Source of the DNA: Babesia bovis T2Bo | Lineage: Eukaryota; Apicomplexa; Aconoidasida; Piroplasmida; Babesiidae | DNA length: 64,000 nucleotides | Assembly (NCBI RefSeq): GCF_000165395.2 | Contig: NW_026261571.1 | Location: forward strand, 954,501-1,018,500 | Direction of reading: 5' to 3' | Part shown: piece after piece, positions 55,761 to 64,000 of the stretch | Position numbering within the stretch: position 1 is the stretch's first letter | Layout: each line of letters opens with the position of its first letter | Translations under genes and position numbers: made by a program | The notes under the pieces: model-generated | Database searches by the model: none | Told to the model about the DNA's origin: nothing | The model's input: only the letters and a program-made list of their open reading frames with translations

Positions 55761-57201
55761 TTACCTTCTACGTCGCTTGCCGTACACTTTCATAGCGTCA
55801 AGAACTCCACCGATTGCATTGTTGTTCATCTGTGTCGTATGTTTGAGTGGAACATCAATTGAATAGATAGTGGATTTCGTATTGCCACCGTTATCCAATC
55901 CTGCAATAGGTAAGCATTTGTAAATTACAGAATGCAACATTCGCTTTGATTTTAAATCGGCATTTATCAATGTTGCGAAGTTGTAGCTATATTTTCCACC
56001 CACAAGATAGATGCATAGCCACAAAATATAGCAGATGAGCCTCTGCAGTCCTTTTGCATACAAAGTGAATTCATCAGCAGAGTTTCTTTCATAAAATAAT
56101 CCCAATGCCCAGGTAGCCAGTGCCTCCGGTATGCTACAAAATATTAATTATATTCATTCCAACCTACTTATTAACCTTGCTTAAGAATTCCTTCATGTCC
56201 TTCGCTTTGATGAATACCCTTTCATGATTTGCCAATAAAATTATCAAGCAGTTCAGCATTACTAAGGCATTGGAGGTCTTGGATTTATCCATTGTTATAT
56301 TTCCTTTATTATAACCATCCAAGCATTTATTGTAAACATCCGCAACAGTGGAAGTGATGGCATGTTTTTCAATGTTAGGGTCAATTTTTTGATTCCTCTG
56401 GAAATATTCCAAGAAAGGTGCACCTGAAAATGCAGGGTTTTCTAGAAGATTGCGTCCAAGGATATCATATACACTTGTTAAATCAGCGGGTTCCGACGCA
56501 GTACTTAGATGCTTAGGCAGTATTTCGGCCCTCATTTGTAGAAGATCACCAAGATCGTTATTAATTACCTCAGCGCTTTGGAGATTGGAATTCGCTGTTC
56601 TACTAAAATGATCAGTAGACTCTAGAATGTTTGCCAACATCTGCGGAAAGCTCTTGCTGCTTGCTCTCAAGTCCTCGTATACACTGTTACGTAATTTCGA
56701 ATAAATATCCTCAAAAGAAGGAATGACTTCATTTGTGTAAGTGCATATAATATCTGTAACAAATTCAGCAACTTGCAGTTTACCAGATTTATAGGCTTTG
56801 AACTTATTGTTAAGATCATCAATGAAACGTCGGCATGTATCATTAAACGGCTTGATTGATTCATCGTTATCATCTATTTTCCAATTATTTAACAATTGAG
56901 GTAATTCTTGCATGTCTGCTTCCGTTACAATATCTCCTGGATAGAAATTCCAGTGATTCCAAAGGCATCCCCATTGTATATTAGATATTGCCTAGTTTAT
57001 ATAATATTCCGAAAATCTGTAGCTTACTTTAGAGATGGTGTCATTATGGCTCCGCCATTCCGAAGCACCATTGCGCAAGGCATAAACACAACGAAGTAGC
57101 TTGATAAGTATTCGTGTAAATAGCTTCCCCTGTTCTATATGTGACGTTAACAGCGAGCGACACTGAATGGTTAATGACATTTTCTTCAATTTACATACCA
57201 T
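55761..57201 (-). CDS. Conserved hypothetical helical protein
   Basis: Exons 57028..57201, 56168..56991 and 55761..56133 (456 aa), introns 36 and 34 nt, phase-consistent. No family recognised. The protein is mostly alpha-helical (QELPQLLNNWK, RRFIDDLNNKFKAYKSGKLQVAEFV, QMLANILESTDHF, NALVMLNCLIILLANHERVFIKAKDMKEFLSKV). There is a moderately hydrophobic stretch near the C terminus (LICYILWLCIYLVGG), probably a buried helix or one membrane segment, and a strongly basic end (YGKRRRR). The start may be the second Met (MSLTIQCRS). It is followed on the same strand by EF-P and preceded by another unknown gene. Confidence 0.68.
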
Positions 57202-57333
57202 ATTTAGTTGCCGGCTAGCGGCGCTCGGGTGAACACGTGCAACATATGTGACACAATTATATAACCTAGAATTTTCTCCTATTAATACAACATGCTCAAC
57301 GCTGAAATAGATAAAGAGTTACTGATTTCAAAC

Positions 57334-58447
57334 CTACGGCGATAGGGAAGCAGAAGAATGCGATCTAATTGTAGAGACATTGATAAACACAATGTCTATA
57401 TAGTTGTCTTCTACTTGACCTGGTACCACAAATGCAAATGGCAATTTGTTTTTGGACTTTTTTGAACTTTTAAGCAAGGAATTTGCAAGAGTAGACCGTG
57501 GCTCACACCAAACCTGCCTTATACAATTTTGCGATACGATGGGCGATATGATATGCTTTCGCCCAGTATGTTTGGTATAATACGTATGCAAAGGGGGATA
57601 CATGCCGCCAACATACGTGGTGACACCATTATCCCTGCTACAGGCATACACCTCCTTTAAGTCCTCATAGTAAGGCTCAAAAGGATTATATACGCTTTTA
57701 ATAACAGTCTGATGTGAGCCAGGTAATAATTGGGTGACGTTGACATTTTTAAGTAAGAAGCTTTCATCGTCATCCTTTATGATGTCTGATGTATCCGCAT
57801 TATCAATAATGTTTTTTTCAGAGAGTATTGTAAACCCTTGACCAAATGATAAATTTTTTGTACCACCTGTATAAGCTTCCAGGGTCTCAAGAACATTGTT
57901 GTTTACTGAAGAAACCCTGGATGTTTCTCCTACACGTCGACTTTCCAGTATGTTGAGATTGTAAAAACCATCGGAGTGCTCATTGGAACACAAATCAGTT
58001 TTACCATTTATACTTATAAATGCATTGATATCCGATATATTGCCTATTGTAAGATATGTATACCATGTTAATTCACTTACACAAAACCACCGTTTTATCA
58101 GATTGCTTGAATTGACAACCTTTGGCACATTTAGCGATTGTTGCTAATGACGTCTTAGTATTACTCTTATAATCTTCTCGAACCGTTTTTGGGTTAGATA
58201 AACCTTCTAATAGCGCCAAGGTGTCGATCAACAGGTTACACCCATTTTGTAAAGTGTTGGTATCCGACGTCGCCTTCTCCAAAAAGCATTCTTTTACAAG
58301 CTCTTTAGTGCCTTTTAACGTTACTCCTTCTGAAGCTGCCCTAGTAGCTATATTCACGAAGTCGTCCTTTATAATGGCTCCATTCACTTTGCAACTATGG
58401 GTCGCGGCCAGCTTGAGAGTTCTCTCCGTCGCTCTATAACGATCCAT
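57334..58447 (-). CDS. Conserved hypothetical protein
   Basis: Exons 58081..58447 and 57334..58043 (358 aa), intron 37 nt. I do not recognise it. The first 120 residues are helical and Lys/Thr-rich with several cysteines (CAKGCQFKQSDKTVVLC). The middle is acidic and polar (DTSDIIKDDDESFLLKNVNV). The end contains a compact part (GGMYPPLHTYYTKHTGRKHIISPIVSQNCIRQVWCEP ... LPFAFVVPGQVEDNYIDIVFINV). No signal peptide or membrane helix. ATG 58447 is chosen because the frame above it opens without an ATG. The stop lies 132 bp from the start of the next minus-strand gene. Confidence 0.65.
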
Positions 58448-58691
58448 GTAATGGAAATTGTAGAAAAAATCATACTCTAACAAGTATTAAGATCTTAACA
58501 ATACACATACGTGCGGTTGGGTTAGGCGGCTATAGCGCCATAATTAAAATGTGTAATATCGTGCGCAAGTGTTATTGTGATTGAAGCAAATAAAAGCAAA
58601 AATTATACTTGTTTAATGTGTGGAGATTTAAACAACATTGATTGGGTATTTGACAACACATAAGTGCAACATTTACACTGTCTGGGCGACA

Positions 58692-60746
58692 TCAGTATAG
58701 TCTGTTTGCTTTCCACATCCTATACCTGTTTGTCTTCTTCCAGAAATAATACATATCTACAATCTCCTTAACAGACTTGGTAGGAATCTTACGTTGTATT
58801 TCAAAAAATTCCTTACCATATTTAAAAATACCCAATTCAAACAAAACAATTTCCTTTGGTCCCCAAAGATCCAATACTTGGGACTGTCTGATGTTAGACG
58901 TAAGCATGGCAAATGACACTTTAAATCTGAAATCAATCTTGGAACAGTAAAATTCCAATGGATCATCAACACTCATGCTATCATCAGTATGTTCAAAGGA
59001 ATTCTTGGCGCCAGTTTTCGCGCCATTATTTGTCTTATTCACGCTCGCACGCCTTTCTCCTGATAAAGGATGCTCAACTTCTTCCAGAAGTTTATTTATA
59101 AACGATTCATCATCACTTACAGCTTCATCAACATTGTTTTCAGCCGGGTCCTCTGAATCCGATTTTTTTCTGATACAAAAAGGGCGTCCGCAGTACATCC
59201 TTTCACTCATATCTAAATACTGCTCAAACATTAGTAATCTTTCGCTTTCTACACTATCATATACAGGAGTATTTTCCTCTAGTACCGGTTCACCATCTTC
59301 TGTTTGCGTTCCTTCCTCTATACGCATTGAAGAAGCTGACCCTTTGTTTTCTTTTCCTCTTTTTGATCCACGAGTCTTAGTAATAGGCACATCGGCATGT
59401 CCACCTGTAGTTTTCTTGACGACCACTTTTTGTTTATCTTTACGATTTGTAACTTTAGGTACTCGCTTAGGTGTGACACCATAATCAGAGTCCTTTGTAT
59501 CATCGTCCACTACCACAATGTTAATATCTTTCCTTTTGCTTCTCGATGTTAACGCTACACGATCAGCAGCAGAAGTAGTCTCAGCCTCCGTGTTTGCATC
59601 GTTATCTACCTTTTCCACAGTTACACTATCCGATTCATCTGTTTTCAGTGCTTCACGTTCATCAGCCATATGACGTGTGTTTACAATATTCAAATTTAGA
59701 TTATTGTTTGAGCGTGTTCTAGCACCGATCCTCTTTATTGCAGGTGCAAGGTCAATCTTTTCTACCACTACCCGTTCAACTTTTACTTTTTTAGTAGCAG
59801 GTCCACGTTTACTTGGGGCTGCACTTTTAGAACCTTTGGGCCTCCCCCTTTTTCTTTTGGGTGAACTCTCTATTTTTACAGGGGGTTCAGCAGGAGTCGC
59901 TGCATCAACATCCATCTGATAGACAGGTATAGTGTCGGCCTCTGCGTCCTTCATTGGCACATCCTTTATTTGCGTTGTATGCACATCAGTATTTTGAGTA
60001 TCGGTATCATTACTGATGGCGGGCTGTTCTACTGACTGAAGTTCTTCTGTTCCTAATTCATACCTCACGATGGACGGACGCCTTTGTGAAGTGGTTCTGG
60101 TACGCGTTGGTTGGTCCAGATGATTGTTCGACACTAAATCTCCGTTAACCATGAATGAATCCACAACTGTCGATCTAAATGTATCTTGGTGCTGTTGGAT
60201 ATTAGACTTCAACTGCATTTTGCCCGTTCTGTCCCTTGACAAGGCGGTGTTCTCTTGCGGGAAAGAAATATTTCGAACGCTTTCCTTAGTATTGTTTAAA
60301 CTAATGTCCCCTCGGCGGGTAGAGCTAGCACCAGTGGCACTTTTCTTTGGCGAAGCATTATACACTCTGTTGCCCACAAATGATGCGTCTTGAACTCTGC
60401 GCGACAGTGGCGGTTTGGGACGCATATTATAGACACCATACTCATGATTATATAATTCTCTTCTTGAATAGAGATACGTAGAGTCATATTGCTTCGCATA
60501 AGAATCTTCAGTATCGAATCGACTGTATCGAGAAATTTGGTTTCGTTTATTATTTTCTCGCGCCAATGAGCGCCTTGCGCTTGTTTCTCTTTTAGCGATC
60601 TTTGGATATATGTAATCGCTTGATGTTGCCGATTCGACCTCGACCTGGGGAATTGCCTGAAATTGCTCGCGCAATTTACTACGACGTTTGGTTAATGGGT
60701 AATCACGATTATCGTCCATATTGGAGTTAATGATCATATACCTCAT
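58692..60746 (-). CDS. SANT-domain protein with AT-hook, probable chromatin factor
   Basis: 684 aa, single exon. The C-terminal 60 residues form a SANT/Myb-like domain: LWGPKEIVLFELGIFKYGKEFFEIQRKIPTKSVKEIVDMYYFWKKTNRYRMWK, written here as the family reads it (Trp..Glu..Leu-Phe-Glu, Tyr-Gly-Lys, Lys-Ser, Tyr-Tyr-x-Trp-Lys). This type follows ELM2 domains in MTA/CoREST/MIER proteins that hold histone deacetylases. A central KRKRGRPKGSK is an AT-hook, and several basic clusters (SKRGPATKKVKVER) suggest nuclear entry. The rest is Ser/Asp/Arg-rich and probably disordered. The start may instead be the Met at 60719 (MDDNRDYPL). Upstream lies a divergent region shared with OSCP. Confidence 0.8.
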   Translation of the reverse strand: MRYMIINSNMDDNRDYPLTKRRSKLREQFQAIPQVEVESATSSDYIYPKIAKRETSARRSLARENNKRNQISRYSRFDTEDSYAKQYDSTYLYSRRELYNHEYGVYNMRPKPPLSRRVQDASFVGNRVYNASPKKSATGASSTRRGDISLNNTKESVRNISFPQENTALSRDRTGKMQLKSNIQQHQDTFRSTVVDSFMVNGDLVSNNHLDQPTRTRTTSQRRPSIVRYELGTEELQSVEQPAISNDTDTQNTDVHTTQIKDVPMKDAEADTIPVYQMDVDAATPAEPPVKIESSPKRKRGRPKGSKSAAPSKRGPATKKVKVERVVVEKIDLAPAIKRIGARTRSNNNLNLNIVNTRHMADEREALKTDESDSVTVEKVDNDANTEAETTSAADRVALTSRSKRKDINIVVVDDDTKDSDYGVTPKRVPKVTNRKDKQKVVVKKTTGGHADVPITKTRGSKRGKENKGSASSMRIEEGTQTEDGEPVLEENTPVYDSVESERLLMFEQYLDMSERMYCGRPFCIRKKSDSEDPAENNVDEAVSDDESFINKLLEEVEHPLSGERRASVNKTNNGAKTGAKNSFEHTDDSMSVDDPLEFYCSKIDFRFKVSFAMLTSNIRQSQVLDLWGPKEIVLFELGIFKYGKEFFEIQRKIPTKSVKEIVDMYYFWKKTNRYRMWKANRLY

Positions 60747-61541
60747 AGTTTTGAGAAAATTGAGTGCAATATTTCGTTGTTGCGTATACGAGTTGACAAA
60801 ACACGTATATTCAGTTTAGCGACGTGATCACCTCTAGAGATCACGAGGTATGTTCTGTTAAGGAGCCATGATATGGCATGTTTTTGAAGATCACCAACTT
60901 AAAAAATGCTATTGTTATGGGATAAAGTGTATTCTATTGTTGGAATGTAGCACCATATTTACGTATCTATTTCCCCGCCATATTTCGTATATAGAAGAAT
61001 ATTATATTGAATATTTACTTAACCAATAGGCTATGCTGATGAGTAGACGATGGCGCGTTTAATAGTTACAAATACACGTATCTAACAAATCCATCTGTGT
61101 TTTTTTTCCATGGTGTGTCAGCTTGTTTACGATTGCTTAATGAGAACAATTCATCTGTTGAATAGCGTTATTTACGTAGAGATGAATTAAAAATCTATCC
61201 ACACGTCAATTTCATTATAATTGCGATTTCGACTTAGGAGAGTCACATTGTTAATGACTTCATTGTCGGCTAACTTCGAATTAACGTTGGTTATGGTCGA
61301 TATACGCTAACTCATTAATTCACGCACATTATGCTGCACACATACAATAATTAACACACAAATTTATAACAACAAATAATTATGTTTCATTTCGCTGAAG
61401 GATTCCGTTGCCACACAAGGATGCTGGGATGAGGTTCCATACGCGCTTTCTGTACGATGCGTTCTAATAGTCTATGCATGACACACATAGCATTTTATAT
61501 GAAATGATCGCACTATGTGTCTTTATTAACTGTTTTTTCAA
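60747..61541. promoter_or_regulatory. Divergent promoter region SANT protein / OSCP
   Basis: 795 bp, AT-rich, between two divergent starts. The final 150 bp before OSCP are GC-richer and may be its 5' UTR. No coding frame or RNA gene recognised. Confidence 0.35.
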
Positions 61542-62219
61542 ATGAGGGCGCTTACTACAGGTTATCTTGCATTAAGGGGTTGCGGCCGTTTTAGGGGCCC
61601 AATTCTCTCTATTTATCGCCGCTTTGGGACATCATCAGATGAGAATGCTTTATCATTAATGGATTCTAGCGGTGTTATGGGTTCATACGCTAAGGCGCTA
61701 TACCTTGCTGCCAAGTCTTCGAAGAATGTGGACAAGGTTATGGGTGACCTTAACAATCTTCATGGTGCCATGTCCACGTCCGACGAATTCAATACTTTTG
61801 TTGTTAACCCGTGTTTACGTTCTGTGACTAAGGTTGCTTTTCTCCGTGACGACCTCAAGACTCTGGGTTTCCCTGAACTTCAGAAGGAGACTCTGATCTG
61901 TCTTGAGATACTTTTTGAACAACGCCGTTCTGGTGAACTTCCTCAGTTGAAGAGGCTATTTGAGACATTATATATGGCTACCAAAGGTCAAGTAAAATGT
62001 TTCGCACAATCAGCTGTTGAGCTCAGTCCCAAACACAAGGCTGCCCTCGAAGCTGCTTTGAAAAAGCGTTTGGGTGATGCACATCAACCTGCAGTGACAT
62101 ACATAGTGAATCCTAGTTTGATGGGTGGTCTAGTTGTCCGTATTGGAGATCAGGTCATTGATGCGTCTGTGAGTTCGAAGCTTGATCGTATGTATTCACA
62201 GCTATCTCAAGCAGCGTAA
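61542..62219 (+). CDS. ATP synthase subunit OSCP (delta), mitochondrial
   Basis: OSCP joins the F1 head of mitochondrial ATP synthase to the peripheral stalk. 225 aa, single exon. Residues 1-30 are Arg/Gly/Tyr-rich without acids (MRALTTGYLALRGCGRFRGPILSIYRRFG), a mitochondrial presequence. The helical N-domain starts at SYAKALYLAAKSSKNVDKV. The C-domain carries VKCFAQSAVELSPKHKAALEAALKKRL and the signature end YIVNPSLMGGLVVRIGDQVIDASVSSKLDRM, which matches the conserved GG..v.iGd..iD.S...kl pattern. Length and motifs are normal. Convergent with the p25-alpha gene. Confidence 0.94.
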   Translation: MRALTTGYLALRGCGRFRGPILSIYRRFGTSSDENALSLMDSSGVMGSYAKALYLAAKSSKNVDKVMGDLNNLHGAMSTSDEFNTFVVNPCLRSVTKVAFLRDDLKTLGFPELQKETLICLEILFEQRRSGELPQLKRLFETLYMATKGQVKCFAQSAVELSPKHKAALEAALKKRLGDAHQPAVTYIVNPSLMGGLVVRIGDQVIDASVSSKLDRMYSQLSQAA

Positions 62220-62525
62220 TGGTAACTAAGTGTTAACGACGATTTTTCAATCTTAAGATTGTCGCAAAAATATTGATAATCTGGCAACCAAAAATTCATA
62301 AACATCGCGTTTTCTTTATGGTTACTGGAATGGTAATGACCATTGATTAATGAGAATAGCATGGCAGCAATGTAGCTGTACCAAGGTTGTTTAACATATA
62401 ATGCATAAAAATGCACTAATATATGCATATCAAAGAGCAATTCATATTGAAATAATCTGTTGTTTTAACGACAAAATATTCCGGAATCAAACCATTTTAT
62501 GGGCTTCATTAGAACATGTTTTGTG
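62220..62525. other. Convergent intergenic region OSCP / p25-alpha
   Basis: 306 bp holding two 3' UTRs. AT-rich; nothing else recognised. Confidence 0.35.
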
Positions 62526-62935
62526 TCATTTAACTGAAGGACCTCCATGAGCATGTACTCCAGTGTAGCTGTTTTTATCGTCATAAAAACGTACAGGTAG
62601 AGTTTCCGTGCCGGCATATACTGGTGCGCCAGCTTTAAGGACCCTTTCTACAATTTCCTGATAGTCAATTCCCAATGCTACTGCAGCTGCTTGTATAGCT
62701 TTTTCGAATCCGCTGAAATCCATGGTGCGTGATCCCTACTATGATCTTTATATTATCTATATATACCTACTTTTGTCCGATGTTTAACAAATATTATATC
62801 TAAATCGTTAGTGTTTAGTTTCTGGTCTAACAGGTTCGCCTGTTTGAATATTTTAACAAACATTCGGCCCTCTAGTTGTCCGGTGGATTTGTTAATGTAA
62901 TGCTGGTATATTTGATGTAGCTCAGAGGATGCCAT
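62526..62935 (-). CDS. p25-alpha/TPPP-family protein
   Basis: Proteins with a p25-alpha domain bind and stabilise microtubules. Exons 62771..62935 and 62526..62735 (124 aa), intron 35 nt. The first exon has the EF-hand-derived N half (YINKSTGQLEGRMFVKIFKQANLLDQKLNTNDLDIIFVKHRTK, shown as a pattern). The second continues with MDFSGFEKAIQAAAVALGID and ends with FYDDKNSYTGVHAHGGPSVK, the p25-alpha C-terminal motif. The acceptor GTAG just before GGATCACG keeps phase and gives the expected KGSRTMDFSGF join. It has no doublecortin domain, so it is not apicortin, the p25-DCX fusion of apicomplexans. Confidence 0.85.
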
Positions 62936-63434
62936 GGTTATTGACTTTTAAATATTAAAATAATCGTAAACCGCATGCTTTAAAATATCAAAAATTATAT
63001 TAAGGTAGTGAATTTGCTGGTTTACCTTGAGTCAGCATGATTTATGTAACTGATTTTCATTGTCTATGTTATTAAATAATCTGAGATATATAGTTAATGG
63101 TTACTATCCATAAAGAATACATAATATCTAAATCTACACAACACTAAAGATCTATTACAAGTGATATAATGACGTAGAGGAACACCTTAGCAGTTGGCTA
63201 GATATTTTACGTGGCAGTGCTACGCAACCACTTAACGATAACGCACAACGGAAACTTTAGCAAATTGTTTTACACATTTAACAAAATATTTATTAATGTA
63301 TTTGATACGTCTCATTTAATGTTTAATGTGTTGCATAACATATGCGCACTTTCAGGTGAAAATAGTGTATAAGCGGGTGGTGTAGCACCGACAGTGTTTT
63401 CTGTGACGAAGTTGCATATAAACTTTAGTCAAAT
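62936..63434. promoter_or_regulatory. Divergent promoter region p25-alpha / prefoldin 3
   Basis: 499 bp between divergent starts, AT-rich, with a GC-richer patch shortly before the prefoldin ATG (about 63360-63420). No gene recognised. Confidence 0.35.
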
Positions 63435-64000
63435 ATGGGAACTTCATCGTCAGGTTACGAGGGATTCGTGACCTATCTGTCAAACAAGAAGGTCCCTGAG
63501 GCTAAATATGTTGTAAGTGAAAGTAATCTCTTTCCTTCTTTGCAATGTGCATCTTTTGTTCTGTTTGATGTGGCAACTAGCTTATAATTAACATGTGTAG
63601 TACAAGTTGTGGATTATTTATTTAATGATTGTTCATTAAATGTTTTAGGAAGACATCGAGAAGTTGGTAGGAGACAAGGACCCCGTTGCTGTAACTAATT
63701 GCGGCAAGGAGCTTTTAGCGTAAGTCTTTGTTTATGAGCTATGGTTTAACTTCTTGTAGTAAGTACCGTTTTATGGAGAAAAGCTTGGCAACTAAATTGA
63801 CATCCCTACATAACAAAGTTCCCGAATTAAAAGATGCTCTTACAATCATAGAAAACATACACAAACAGAGTGTAAGTTTATTAAATACGTTGTAACATCA
63901 CGGTTTCAGTCAGATGGCTCGGGGGAGATTTATACATACTTTAAAATTTCTGATACTCTCTATTCGGAAGCCCGTATTCCTACAACTAAAACAATATTTT
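63435..64000 (+). CDS. Prefoldin subunit 3 (VBP1), 3' partial
   Basis: Alpha-type subunit of the prefoldin hexamer that passes nascent actin and tubulin to the CCT chaperonin. Exons 63435..63512, 63649..63719, 63760..63871 and 63910..>64000. Introns are 136, 40 and 38 nt and phases agree. The readable part gives VPEAKYVEDIEKLVGD, KYRFMEKSLATKLTSLHNKVPELKDALTIIENI (first coiled-coil helix) and TYFKISDTLYSEARIP, which match the VBP1 pattern (kYkfME..L, ipe.k..l.i, f.laD.lY..A.vP). The second hairpin strand and the C-terminal helix lie beyond the window. Confidence 0.9.

Noticed and set aside
62526..62935. Apicortin
   Set aside because: No doublecortin (DCX) domain is present or fits in the 124-residue protein.

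Overview
This window is nuclear DNA of an apicomplexan parasite, most likely a piroplasm (Babesia/Theileria group). Three things support this. (1) The genes are eukaryotic, densely packed and split by very short GT-AG introns, mostly 34-38 nt; I rebuilt about 60 splice junctions by reading frame and family alignment. (2) The proteins are typical of the phylum: a mitochondrial import set, a branched-chain ketoacid dehydrogenase, an elongation factor P with an apicoplast-type signal and transit leader, a degenerate pantothenate kinase and a p25-alpha protein. (3) Base composition is moderately AT-rich. I cannot name the species. I saw no rRNA, tRNA, CRISPR, transposon or viral sequence.

Layout. 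0-10 kb: threonyl-tRNA synthetase (5' end off the window), BCKDH E1-beta, a membrane-anchored TPM-like protein, a PhyH-type dioxygenase and MMS19. 10-19 kb: TIM17 and TIM44 (convergent), Sm D1, an unknown protein, GrpE/Mge1, RRS1 and poly(A)-binding protein. 19-26 kb: a predicted myristoylated/palmitoylated protein, a NEK-like kinase, and two tandem ethanolamine/choline kinase paralogues sharing a 490-bp tract that is identical even through an intron. 26-35 kb: a bromodomain-ET protein, LSm1, an unknown protein, CDC48/p97 and SRR1. 35-45 kb: an ISWI-type SNF2 remodeller whose stop overlaps the SRR1 start, a helical-repeat-like protein in nine exons, a divergent PanK, and ER Hsp90 (GRP94). 45-54 kb: TRAPPC8/Trs85-like, then an AT-rich gene-poor block with two lineage-specific secreted proteins. 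54-64 kb: apicoplast EF-P, two unknown proteins, a SANT/AT-hook nuclear protein, ATP synthase OSCP, a p25-alpha protein and prefoldin subunit 3 (3' end off the window).

Functional links. TIM17, TIM44 and GrpE, three parts of the mitochondrial presequence import machinery, lie within 5 kb. BCKDH E1-beta and OSCP are further mitochondrial genes. ISWI, the bromodomain-ET protein and the SANT protein are chromatin factors. Sm D1, LSm1, PABP and RRS1 belong to RNA metabolism and ribosome assembly. EF-P points to apicoplast translation. Strongest observations: the gene-conversion tract, the EF-P leader hidden in an upstream exon, the 4-nt ISWI/SRR1 overlap, the import-gene cluster, two likely degenerate enzymes (PanK, PhyH) and the secreted-protein island. 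Several starts were moved to an in-frame ATG because the longest open frame begins at GTG or TTG.
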